Assembly (NCBI RefSeq): GCF_000026945.1
Contig: NC_012860.1
Location: 62,001-126,000 of the forward strand
Origin: Candida dubliniensis CD36
Taxonomy: Eukaryota; Ascomycota; Pichiomycetes; Serinales; Debaryomycetaceae
DNA length: 64,000 bases
Direction: 5' to 3'
Shown here in pieces: positions 55,433 through 64,000 of the stretch. The position numbers were made by a program, and so were the translations under genes. The stretch's first letter is position 1. Each line of letters opens with the position of its first letter. The notes under the pieces are model-generated. The model saw only the letters and a list, made by a program, of their open reading frames with translations, ran no database searches and was not told the DNA's origin.

Positions 55433-58400
55433 TTATGAAAAGAAATATTGTGATTGCTTGACCAAATTCACATCAAAGCCCCCTTTACGTGGGACCTCAG
55501 GGAACTGTAAAGGAACTAAAACTTGGTAACTGTTGGCAGCATGACGGTTTGCAAACTCGTATGGCTTGTAATTCATGGTTACACTTATAGTGGTTTCCAT
55601 ATTCTTGGCGACTTCAACTTCTTCTGGATCGTCGGACTGCAACATCTGTAAACGCTTGCGCTCCATATACAACTCGTCGGCTATTTGAACAGGTCTATTT
55701 AATGCCTCTGCCCATTCTTTTTTGATTGCTTTAACTTTGCGCGTTAATTCGTGAGTATTAGGCAATGGAAGCACTTGGTAGTTGTCTTTATATCTTTCTG
55801 TGAACTCTTCTTTTAACAACTCTATTAAATTGGTAGTGTGCAATTTCACAAACTGGTCTCTAATGATTTTATTCATTTGAGGAACATCAGCTGCATGTGT
55901 CCAAAACGAGTCATGAACAGAGGCAAATTGCAAGTCATTTTCTGTACATTTTGTTGCTGTCATCAACATGTGGGTTGCATCCAAAGAATGAATAAAATTT
56001 GGTGGGAACCCATTTTGTTGCTTTCTGGAATCAACTGCACTAGTGTTGGAGGGCACAATAATATGCATATCTTGAACTGCAGTTTTCAATTGTTTCTTTT
56101 TGTGTTGACGATATGGTTGAACACAGGGTAATCCTAATGCGGTAGTCCAGATTACCGTTGACAAAAGTTCCAGCTCCAAATACTTAGATTCACCAAAATC
56201 TAAAGAAACTGATTTTGTTATTCTCTTAGCAGATTCGGTTAACCAATCTTGGATAAAATGAGCATTCTCAAACAATTCTCTAATAGAAGCAAACACTTGC
56301 CTAGCTAAGTACCTGGCAGGCATGTTGTGATCAGCATCTCTAGGGTATAGATGTGCTATTTGTTTTCTGATTTGTTCAATTGCCCCAACAAAGGTGACAC
56401 CGTAAACATTTGTCATGACTGTTTGCTTCACAATTTTTCTTTTGATTTTGTCTTGTAAGAAAATGGCAAATTCATCTCCCTTTTCGGCATCTGCCCTAAC
56501 TCTGGCCTCGACAAGTTTAGCGACATAACTATAAACATCTTGTGGTTTGTCAGCAGGTTTCAAATTAACTTGGTTTGCCCCTTCAACATCACCACCTAAG
56601 GCGGCATAATGCTGTAATCCATTACAAGTTCCGTCTTGATGAACTGGCAAGTGGGAAACAAATTTGGTAGGATCGTCAAGCTTGTAAGCTTCAGCCAACT
56701 CAAAACAAACACTCAAAGCTTGCCAAGGTTTCTCGGCTTTTTGCCACCAAGCATTCGAAGCAAGTGGGTCAGCAGCTGATGCAAAAACCTTTTCCAAGTT
56801 TGCATCCACAAACTCAACTCTTTTAGTGAGTGACTCTTTGTCGACACCATATACATTAGCCAATTGGATTTTAAGCCATCTCAATCCTTCTTCGCCTAAT
56901 TCTTTACCATCCCAAAATAAAAACAAAGATCTGGTTAAGTCCCCACCCAAATGATTGAAATGAGGAGAAATTGGATAAGCTCTACCTCTGAAATCTAAAT
57001 TATGAGGGAAATACAATTTTTCTCCAATAAACGCACGAGCAATTTCCAATCTATAATTATTGTCACATCTTTGAGATTTGTTAGACATGTATTCATCAAG
57101 GGCTCTGAACTTGGACATTGTATAGTTTAATAACACTTCAGGGTCAGAATTATCAGGTACGTCTTTAGGTAATCGAGGTTCTTCCGACACTGGAGGTATA
57201 CTCAAAAACTCTTCTCCTGAATTCCAATAATGAGAAATGACATTGAAAACTTTTTTATTCACAGTCCAAGCTGTTTTTCCCAAAACATTCAAGCCTTCAA
57301 ACACTGCTTTTAAGTTTCCTCGTTCGTTAGCAGCTTTGATATATGCTTCCGTCTCAGGTGAATCTCTGACTCTGACCAAAGGTGTCTTTGAATATAAGCC
57401 ACCACCTCCATAATACGAGTTCCAAGGTTTTGGTTCAACCAACATTGGCAAAGCCTGTGGTTGAATTGATTCGGTTAACGATGTTCCACTTAAAATATTG
57501 GAAATTTCTGTGTGCACCTTGATGACCCCAACACGATTACCACCAATAAACTGCATACTGTGAAAAAAGGCTGGATGGGAGTCTTCGATTAATCCCTGAG
57601 GAGTCTCCCTCGTAACTTTCAATTTGGCTACTGACATCAAGATGGATACCAAAACACCCCCAATTCTTGCACGTGTAGCATCATCCCATTCCGGGGTTGA
57701 TTCATTGCCCTTTTGCATTGTTCTTCTCATCAACTTTTGCAATTGTGGTGATAAATGCTTTCGAGAAAACAATTTATTTTCTTTTTTGGCTTGCAATCCA
57801 ATTCTATATTCTGCCTCTATGGCTTTGCCTACACTTTGAATAGCTTTATAGGCACGGAAACCAGAAATGACTCCTCCTGTGGCATGCAATTTGAATAACT
57901 CAAGAATTGTTACAATAATTGCCTTATCGGGTGATAGTTTCAATAAAAAAGGGGCGTACATGGCACGATCTTTAGCATTTGGGTCATCCTTTTCAATAAC
58001 AGCGTTGTTACCATTGATTAAAGCTTCGCATTGTTTGTATTCTTTTTCCAATACTGGTAACATATCTTGAAGCCATTCATAGCATTGTGCATTTAATCCT
58101 TTCGATAAATTCAAATCCCCTCGTTTGTGCAGTTCTTCAAAATCGTGTTTCCATTTTTCCTTAGCACCTTCAATTCCTCTTATTTCAATCTGTTTCTGTC
58201 TGTCAAGATTGTAAACATTCAATGCCTCGTTAAAAGCATGTCTTTGCTCGTCAGTTTTCAACTTGCTATACATTTCGAAATAATTCATTTGACCATTCAT
58301 GATATCATGCTTCAACGCTTCATCGTCCATATCTTCAATGATTTTTTCTACTTGGTTTGAAAACTCTAAAGCAGCTTCCAGATCTGGCTTCAAGCCTAGT

Positions 58401-59335
58401 AAACTATGTCTAATAACTTTCAAGCCAAATGAATCAACTGCCAATAATTCTTCAAGATTCTTTTTGTCTAATGGATTAATTTGTTTGTTTTCTTGTAGTT
58501 TGAGAATGTCTTCGGCAATTACGTCATCGTGTTCTCTAAGTTTATGTTCCTGGTAAATTTCCTGCAATTCTTTTGGAATAACGGACGCGTCAATCGAGTC
58601 ACAGTCAAAGACTTTGTACAAATTATCGACTCCAATAACATCCATATTTCTCAAAATTTCAATAATTGTTTGTTTTTCCATGTTGCCAAAAAAATCATTT
58701 ATGCTTGATTCTACATTATCACTGTCATTCAACATTTTTCCCAAAATCATAGCCTCGGTTCGGGTATTGGTCTTGAACTTACATTTATCTTGAAGCTGGC
58801 CAATAAGGTTGTTCAAATCTTGTAAACTGAGCAGGTCATCTTGTAAAATGTTTTCTAAATACTTATTGCAAATATCTGTGAATTCAGTAGTGGTGACTAA
58901 CTTTGATAATGACCTCAAAACTTGATCAATTTTGTCAAAATATTTTTGTTCCAGAAATGACTCTAATATATTCTTCAAGTACTGAATTTCTGGTGCGTAT
59001 GGTTGCAACTCAACTCCATCATTCTTAGATGAATAATACTTGACAATTTTTTCTTCTTCGTCGAGGTTATATTTCTCAGAATCTAAATTTAAATATGACC
59101 TGTAGGTGATTTTATTGTTGTCGTGTTTTAACCCACTAGGGACGTCCTTCTTCTGGTTAATCGACAATAAAGGACTCATAACTTTTGATAAAGTTTCCGA
59201 TTGATTGAAATTACCAACTGAAGTTTTATCGATTTGTGATGTTGCCGATGATGCCTTTGTTGTATGATGCAACATTCGGAATTGCAAGCGCACACCTGTA
59301 ATTCTTTTTACTAATGATCTTTGAGCCAGCAACAT
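55433..59335 (-). CDS. RPO41: Mitochondrial single-subunit RNA polymerase
   Basis: A 1300-residue T7-like RNA polymerase transcribing mitochondrial DNA and priming its replication. A presequence (MLLAQRSLVKRITGVRLQF) and an N-terminal extension with PPR-like helices precede the polymerase domain (about 700-1300). Both metal-binding aspartates are present: Asp901 in HQDGTCNGLQHYAALGGD and Asp1142 in VHDSFWTHA. The O-helix Lys/Tyr are in RKIVKQTVMTNVYGVTF. Length is close to yeast Rpo41 (1351). ATG 59335 is the first ATG of the frame. It converges on the D-lactate dehydrogenase-like gene. Confidence 0.95.
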   Translation of the reverse strand: MLLAQRSLVKRITGVRLQFRMLHHTTKASSATSQIDKTSVGNFNQSETLSKVMSPLLSINQKKDVPSGLKHDNNKITYRSYLNLDSEKYNLDEEEKIVKYYSSKNDGVELQPYAPEIQYLKNILESFLEQKYFDKIDQVLRSLSKLVTTTEFTDICNKYLENILQDDLLSLQDLNNLIGQLQDKCKFKTNTRTEAMILGKMLNDSDNVESSINDFFGNMEKQTIIEILRNMDVIGVDNLYKVFDCDSIDASVIPKELQEIYQEHKLREHDDVIAEDILKLQENKQINPLDKKNLEELLAVDSFGLKVIRHSLLGLKPDLEAALEFSNQVEKIIEDMDDEALKHDIMNGQMNYFEMYSKLKTDEQRHAFNEALNVYNLDRQKQIEIRGIEGAKEKWKHDFEELHKRGDLNLSKGLNAQCYEWLQDMLPVLEKEYKQCEALINGNNAVIEKDDPNAKDRAMYAPFLLKLSPDKAIIVTILELFKLHATGGVISGFRAYKAIQSVGKAIEAEYRIGLQAKKENKLFSRKHLSPQLQKLMRRTMQKGNESTPEWDDATRARIGGVLVSILMSVAKLKVTRETPQGLIEDSHPAFFHSMQFIGGNRVGVIKVHTEISNILSGTSLTESIQPQALPMLVEPKPWNSYYGGGGLYSKTPLVRVRDSPETEAYIKAANERGNLKAVFEGLNVLGKTAWTVNKKVFNVISHYWNSGEEFLSIPPVSEEPRLPKDVPDNSDPEVLLNYTMSKFRALDEYMSNKSQRCDNNYRLEIARAFIGEKLYFPHNLDFRGRAYPISPHFNHLGGDLTRSLFLFWDGKELGEEGLRWLKIQLANVYGVDKESLTKRVEFVDANLEKVFASAADPLASNAWWQKAEKPWQALSVCFELAEAYKLDDPTKFVSHLPVHQDGTCNGLQHYAALGGDVEGANQVNLKPADKPQDVYSYVAKLVEARVRADAEKGDEFAIFLQDKIKRKIVKQTVMTNVYGVTFVGAIEQIRKQIAHLYPRDADHNMPARYLARQVFASIRELFENAHFIQDWLTESAKRITKSVSLDFGESKYLELELLSTVIWTTALGLPCVQPYRQHKKKQLKTAVQDMHIIVPSNTSAVDSRKQQNGFPPNFIHSLDATHMLMTATKCTENDLQFASVHDSFWTHAADVPQMNKIIRDQFVKLHTTNLIELLKEEFTERYKDNYQVLPLPNTHELTRKVKAIKKEWAEALNRPVQIADELYMERKRLQMLQSDDPEEVEVAKNMETTISVTMNYKPYEFANRHAANSYQVLVPLQFPEVPRKGGFDVNLVKQSQYFFS

Positions 59336-59882
59336 TATCAAGATTAGGTTACGTTTGAAATATGTTTGGTTGTTGACACTATTGTTGCAAGGTGATACAC
59401 AAAGATTGTGTGATGTGATTAAAAATGATAATGAACTATAAAAGTGGAGCCAATGATGAAGAAAAAAGAAATCTATAAAAAAATTTTTTCATACCACTAA
59501 AAAAAAGAATGTAGTGACAGAGAGAGATGGGAACAAAACAAAACAAAAGAAAACAAAACAAAGAAAACTCAAAAATTTATGTAGTCGTGTATATTTGTCA
59601 AATCAATCTACTATAGTACATCTTGATTATAATCACACGAGTTGACCCCCCTACACTCCCAACAATATAGTTCTTTCCCATAAAACAGTATCAGTTACAT
59701 ATTTACAAAATCAAATAGTTAAACATCTTTAAATTGGATAATATTATTATGTAACAAAAAAAAAAACTTATTCGTTATCTGAAAATGTGTTATCAAAAAA
59801 AAAAAAAAAACCACAAACAAATGGTAATATATGTTTCTATACAAAAGCTCTCGTTATTATCCGTATTCGGTATTCAAAAACA
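59336..59882. other. Spacer RPO41 / SNF7
   Basis: The RPO41 promoter plus the SNF7 3' end. It carries AAAAC-type repeats at about 59534-59567 and A tracts near 59757 and 59797. No RNA or protein gene is recognised. Confidence 0.65.
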
Positions 59883-60569
59883 TTATAATCCCATTTCGGC
59901 TTGTAATGCTTTCAATGCTTCCTCATCTTCATCTTCTTCTACTACTGGGGCTTTCTTATTGACAGATGGGAATTGCGGTAACTCTTCTTCTCTTGATACA
60001 GGTTGTGGTTTTGCCTTTTGAGCTGGCACTTTATGTTCCTGTGCTTGCTCTTGTTCTTTAGCTTCTGCCTCTAACTCTTTCAATTCCTCATCCAATTCAT
60101 CTTCATCAACAAACTCATTACCAACGGGCCTCGATATAGCTTCACTGATTTCATCAGCTAATTCTACTTGTTCCCTTATTTCATCCATGGTATCTTCAAC
60201 TTTGTCTACATCGTATTCCCCATGTATTTGTTTCATGGCCTTTGCACCTTGTTTCATAGCTTTCATGGTTTCCAAATTCAAGTTTGCACCTTCAATGCTA
60301 ATTAATTGTGTCTCCAAAGTTTCAATCTGGTTTTCCACTTTTAATAGATTGGATTCATACCCCTTTTTTCTTTTTAAAGCACTTTTAGCTAAAGTCGTTT
60401 GTTTCGAACTAACATATTTTCTGGCCAACTGATCTTGATCATCCATCTGCTGTTGCAAATGGTTCTTCTTCTTGTTTAATGTTTGTATGTGTTCTCGCAA
60501 TTCCACTATTGCCTTCTTTGGCAAATCCTTCTTTTGTTGGCTGTTTCCTCCAAAAAAATATCCCCACAT
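59883..60569 (-). CDS. SNF7: ESCRT-III subunit Snf7 (CHMP4)
   Basis: A 228-residue ESCRT-III protein. It begins MWGYFFGGN, a membrane-inserting amphipathic N-terminus. A basic helical core with coiled coils (about 15-150) is followed by an acidic C-terminus ([19 protein letters not shown]) with the MIM1-like [13 protein letters not shown] tail for Vps4 and Bro1/Rim20. It polymerises into membrane-sculpting filaments for multivesicular bodies. In Candida it is also required for Rim101 processing at alkaline pH, which ties to ENA2. Confidence 0.93.
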   Translation of the reverse strand: MWGYFFGGNSQQKKDLPKKAIVELREHIQTLNKKKNHLQQQMDDQDQLARKYVSSKQTTLAKSALKRKKGYESNLLKVENQIETLETQLISIEGANLNLETMKAMKQGAKAMKQIHGEYDVDKVEDTMDEIREQVELADEISEAISRPVGNEFVDEDELDEELKELEAEAKEQEQAQEHKVPAQKAKPQPVSREEELPQFPSVNKKAPVVEEDEDEEALKALQAEMGL

Positions 60570-61077
60570 GTTTGCTATCTGAGTTTTATTTAATCAACTA
60601 AAGTTATAATTAATATGATGAACTGTTTGAAAGGAACGGTGTTTAATCTTGTTTTTGATATGGAAGCGCTTATTGGAAGATGGTGTGTATTGCCTTCACT
60701 TTATGCTGATAACTGGAATTATATGTATTTCTAATGTTAAAAGTTTACCTTTGATTGTATATCAGCAAGTATAACACCGGGCTGAAAATGAAAAAACAAA
60801 ATGATGAATACGCAAACTGATAGTTATAACAACAGACGTCAGATTCGATATCAAATCTTTGAATCGAGTTGATGGTTATCTAAAGATTGAGCGACCGACC
60901 AAAAAAAAAAAAAAAAAAAAAAAGCTTGAGAGTTTATCATCATTTCTGTGGTGGTGGTGGTTGTTCTTCATGAGAAACAGAAAAAAGCATACGCCACCTC
61001 TACGCACGACCAACGTTTGTCATGTAAAAATATAAACAAGATTAAATAATTAATAAAAATGCTTTACTGGAATCTAA
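60570..61077. other. Spacer SNF7 / SED5
   Basis: The SNF7 promoter and SED5 3' end, with a 23-A run (60901-60923) and a GTGGTGGTGG stretch near 60951. No gene is seen. Confidence 0.65.
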
Positions 61078-62091
61078 CTAACTAACTAACACCCATAAGA
61101 AGAAGAACACTATTAAAACTCCAAATATTTTCAAGAATAACCACCTGTTCCTAGTAATATGAGCATAATATTTCAACAACTCTCTTTGTGCACCAGTTAT
61201 ATTCATGTTAATATCCTCTACATTAGCATCAATTCTTTGTATTTGTTCACCTTGTTCACTCACCATAGTGGCTAATTGTTGAAACAAATTACCGACTTCA
61301 TTAATGGTACTTTCAATGCTCTCAACTGCTCGGTTCCGTTGTTGTAAATATTGTTGATTTCCATATTGTTGTTCTTCCATTAGTAACATTTGTTGTGTTT
61401 GCGAAGGTAATGATAAATATTCACCATTATTGGATACTCCGTAAGGTGAACTTGTATCTGGATCTGCGTCTGGATCATACGGTAAATGTTCTGGTGGAGA
61501 CGATGCCAAAAATGGGTTTTCACTCAAGTTGCTCAATGAGGCATTAGGGTTGTCAACTAATGGCGACTGGTTGTTACTACTTCTTGATGCAGATACTGAA
61601 GATAAAAAGTTTTCTGTTCGGTTCTTGTTTATTATTTCATTCTTTTGTCTAATTTCCAACACATTTTTAAATTCACCAGAAACATTTTTCATTTTTGAAT
61701 TCAATAAAGTCAACACATTCTTGGAAAACTGGGTGGTTTGTGCATCTATAGAAACGGATGTGTCTCCTTTCAAATACTTTTGCAAATTTTGAATATTAGT
61801 TTCGATCTTGAAGATATCTTGTTTAATCACGTAGGTTAATTCACCTATTTCAATTGGTTTATCGTCGAAAATGGGTTTCCTCTTTGCCAATACTGCAAGC
61901 TTACTTAACAATTCAGTCACATGAGATATGTCCTTAGCTATAAGACCAGCTTGTTGGCTGAAGTATGACTTTTTGGGAGTAGAAAGTGCAGAACTATTAT
62001 TCAAATGCTTATTCTGCTTTTTGTTAATCTTATCGTATGTGGAAACACATTGCTGAAACTCTATTGTTCGATTTTGAATAGACGTAGACAT
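61078..62091 (-). CDS. SED5: Golgi syntaxin (Qa-SNARE), syntaxin-5 family
   Basis: A 337-residue tail-anchored t-SNARE for ER-to-Golgi and intra-Golgi fusion. The N-terminal peptide and Habc domain are typical: STSIQNRTIEFQQCVSTYDK, then LIAKDISHVTELLSKLAVLAKR and IGELTYVIKQDIFKIE, which are nearly invariant in Sed5. A low-complexity linker follows, then the SNARE motif (about 250-310) with EQGEQIQRIDANVEDIN and a C-terminal membrane anchor (IFGVLIVFFFLWVLV). Length equals yeast Sed5 (340). Confidence 0.93.
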   Translation of the reverse strand: MSTSIQNRTIEFQQCVSTYDKINKKQNKHLNNSSALSTPKKSYFSQQAGLIAKDISHVTELLSKLAVLAKRKPIFDDKPIEIGELTYVIKQDIFKIETNIQNLQKYLKGDTSVSIDAQTTQFSKNVLTLLNSKMKNVSGEFKNVLEIRQKNEIINKNRTENFLSSVSASRSSNNQSPLVDNPNASLSNLSENPFLASSPPEHLPYDPDADPDTSSPYGVSNNGEYLSLPSQTQQMLLMEEQQYGNQQYLQQRNRAVESIESTINEVGNLFQQLATMVSEQGEQIQRIDANVEDINMNITGAQRELLKYYAHITRNRWLFLKIFGVLIVFFFLWVLVS

Positions 62092-62197
62092 TTGCCAACA
62101 AATAGTAATCGATATACACTTGAATCAGGAAGAAGTGGAGTTTTAGTAACTCTTTTGCAAATGTTCACAGGCAATAGTTTAGATTAACTTTTGAATG

Positions 62198-62230
<33 letters not shown>

Positions 62231-62576
62231 CAGCAAAAAAAAATAATGTTCGAAACGAAATAGAACAACAAAACGAAAACACTTCCCAGTTAGATTTCTT
62301 TTTTTTGGGTTGTTGGTTTAAATGCGCCACCAAAATTAAAACACCCCATTAGGATTTACAAGCCACTTAAAATAGCACCATCATCTAACAAGTACATTCA
62401 ATGGAAAGTAACTGAGAGATACGTAAGGGGTTCTTAAGAGATAAATTGTTTGTATGTAAAGGTTTAAGATTAATTATTAAAGCCTTAGGGTTATTGTTTT
62501 ATTTCTGAAATAGGAACCACACAAAACCTATCTACTTTCATACTCTCTTAAAAAGATGAAATCATAAGGAACACCC
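62092..62576. other. Spacer SED5 / zinc-cluster regulator
   Basis: The SED5 promoter and 3' end of the next gene. It contains the longest homopolymer in the window, 27 A (62202-62228). No gene is seen. Confidence 0.65.
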
Positions 62577-64000
62577 TTAACAAAAGGAGATGTTCCAATT
62601 GTTTTCTTGACAAATAGTCAACCAATCGATACAAAATTGACCTTCTTGATTTCTTTCCCAAACTTTTTCAACAATATTTTTTATTAGTTTTACATTACCT
62701 GCCTTGTAGTCATTACTGACAGTTTCAAATCTTTGCAACATGTTAGATCTGTCACTTTTTGAACAACAGGTAATTCCACACACCAATAACAGAAACGATA
62801 AAGCACTTTTCATTTTTGTACCAATCAAAATATCAATCAGAGCTAAACAGTTCAATAGCAACAACTGCATATCTAATGTATTGGCAGGTAATTTCTTAAT
62901 AAGATAGTTTAGGCATAATTGACATGTAAGCAGATAAATTTCAAATAACGTTAAATGCAATTCTAGTTCGTATCTATCGTCCTTGATTAACTTCATTTGT
63001 TCCATATTGGGTATGCAGTCGCTAATTTTGCAACTCATATCTCTATAACATTTGTCGGCTTTGTGATAAAACTCCAACCGCAGTGTCATATCACCTTTGT
63101 ATTCAATTTGAGTTTGCCAATGTCTCAATTCTACTGCCTGTGAAGTAATTTCACCTAGCACTAAATAGATTGGCTGTATACATCCTTGAAACGGATCTAG
63201 TCCATAATTTCCCAACTCCAAGATTTTTGCTTCTTTGAAAACTGAATTATACTCTTCCATGGGCAACAAAGTACCTTTATGAAAAGTATTCAGGGACAAT
63301 ATGTCATGGTATTGAATATCAGAAAGAAGCCATTTGATCTCATTTGAACAATCAAACATTTCGATAATACTGCTTAAACCTCCTTGCTTTTTTACCAAGT
63401 CAATTGTTCTATGGAATATTTGATGCCATTGGGAAACATCACCAGCACAAACTTGCAATCCAACATAAACCAAATAATAGTTGAGTAAAATATAAACGTC
63501 TTTTTTTGCTATATTGTTCAAATTGGGATATTCCTGAGACATCTTAAGAATGGCTTCTCCAAGAAAATGATTTACATTTTCCGTAAACCCTCCTTCAATA
63601 AATACACCACCCCAAGCTGCCAACGCATACGAGACTGCTTCGTGTTCCTCACTTAATTGATAAAATGTTTTCAATATATAGTTCGATGACTCGTGTCCAA
63701 TGGAAAACTTTTTTGCGACATTGGCAATAAACCCATCAAGAAAGTATAATCCTTGTATGTTCAAATATTTAAAAGGCTGGAAAATATGTGAATTAATTGG
63801 TGAAGGGGTGCAATATTCTAAGAAACTCAAATCCAGAAAATCATATCCAGGTTCAAACAAGTATTTGGGGGAAATACTGGACAGGTTCCTATTCAAGTTG
63901 GTGATATCAGTATTATCTGATTCCGGGTCACATTCTCCTAGACTAGTTTGATCCAGTAGGTTAGTGTCTATCGATTGATGATTAATTGCTGTACAATCTG
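62577..64000 (-). CDS. Probable zinc-cluster transcription factor, 5' end cut off
   Basis: The frame is open from the stop at 62577 to the window edge, at least 473 codons, and no start codon need lie inside. The visible C-terminal part is helical, with the middle-homology look of fungal Zn(2)-Cys(6) regulators: YALAAWGGVFIEGG, NYYLVYVGLQVCAGDVSQWHQIFHRTIDLVKKQGGL. This pattern is shared with UGA3/ARG81-type proteins. The DNA-binding Cys6 cluster would lie beyond the edge and is not seen, so the class is inferred. Confidence 0.65.
   Translation of the reverse strand, partial: DCTAINHQSIDTNLLDQTSLGECDPESDNTDITNLNRNLSSISPKYLFEPGYDFLDLSFLEYCTPSPINSHIFQPFKYLNIQGLYFLDGFIANVAKKFSIGHESSNYILKTFYQLSEEHEAVSYALAAWGGVFIEGGFTENVNHFLGEAILKMSQEYPNLNNIAKKDVYILLNYYLVYVGLQVCAGDVSQWHQIFHRTIDLVKKQGGLSSIIEMFDCSNEIKWLLSDIQYHDILSLNTFHKGTLLPMEEYNSVFKEAKILELGNYGLDPFQGCIQPIYLVLGEITSQAVELRHWQTQIEYKGDMTLRLEFYHKADKCYRDMSCKISDCIPNMEQMKLIKDDRYELELHLTLFEIYLLTCQLCLNYLIKKLPANTLDMQLLLLNCLALIDILIGTKMKSALSFLLLVCGITCCSKSDRSNMLQRFETVSNDYKAGNVKLIKNIVEKVWERNQEGQFCIDWLTICQENNWNISFC

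Noticed and set aside
1..64000. tRNA genes, rRNA, CRISPR arrays
   Set aside because: Scanning the spacers by eye for A-box/B-box pairs (GGTTCGA type) on both strands found no convincing cloverleaf, and nothing resembles rRNA or spaced repeats. A tRNAscan run would be decisive.
1..64000. Centromere or subtelomere
   Set aside because: Gene density is even and no multi-kilobase gene-free or repeat-rich stretch exists; a telomere-protein gene does not imply a telomere nearby.
1..64000. A new defence, secondary-metabolite or mobile system
   Set aside because: All long frames match conserved yeast housekeeping families or ordinary paralogues; no clustered unknown genes or composition shift were seen.

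Overview
The window is nuclear DNA of a budding yeast of the CUG-Ser (CTG) clade. It is almost certainly Candida albicans or its sibling C. dubliniensis. The sequence is AT-rich with many A/T homopolymers. Genes are compact and mostly intronless, and the two introns found have perfect yeast signals (GTATGT donor, TACTAAC branch site). The gene order ENA2, TTR1, GLO1, CNS1, TUF1, MOB2, RPO41, SNF7, SED5 matches what I recall of one C. albicans chromosome 1 segment. MOB2 carries seven CTG codons in a 17-codon serine-type linker, which makes sense only if CTG is read as serine. Standard-code translations therefore show leucine where the cell inserts serine.

Layout. 1-1.5 kb has no recognised gene. 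1.5-5.4 kb: a short CDC13-like telomere protein, an LYR-motif mitochondrial protein and MDM20 (NatB), the last two overlapping tail to tail. 5.4-7.6 kb: a long upstream region with three CCAAGAAA (Rim101-type) motifs before the sodium pump ENA2 (7.6-10.8 kb). 11.5-21.5 kb: SVF1, HFD1, an alpha/beta hydrolase, ATG18, spliced UBP6 and spliced MIC19. 21.9-30.1 kb: MGR2, FMP30, GCN20, glutaredoxin TTR1, GLO1, ECM31 and a histidine phosphatase. 30.3-35.5 kb: two adjacent BUL-type ubiquitin-ligase adaptor paralogues. 36-45 kb: gamma-glutamyltransferase, CNS1, SLI15, a PQ-loop membrane protein and TUF1. 45-55 kb: APC1, PSD1, MOB2 and a D-lactate dehydrogenase-like protein. 55-64 kb: RPO41, SNF7, SED5 and the 3' part of a probable zinc-cluster regulator cut by the window edge.

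Themes. About ten of the 31 genes act in mitochondria: mitochondrial gene expression (RPO41, TUF1), inner-membrane architecture and import (MIC19, MGR2), phospholipids (PSD1, FMP30) and metabolism (ECM31, HFD1, the D-lactate dehydrogenase-like protein). A second theme is glutathione and methylglyoxal: TTR1 and GLO1 are adjacent, gamma-glutamyltransferase is 8 kb away, and a D-lactate oxidase candidate is 26 kb away. Cell-cycle and morphogenesis genes (SLI15, APC1, MOB2) and membrane-trafficking genes (SNF7, SED5, ATG18) make up most of the rest.

I found no tRNA or rRNA gene, transposon, CRISPR array or sign of horizontal transfer. This looks like ordinary yeast core genome. The best leads are the CUG-serine cluster, the 13-nt first exon of UBP6, paired start codons in TTR1 and GLO1, an internal repeat in PSD1, a divergent D-lactate dehydrogenase, and motif clusters in promoters.
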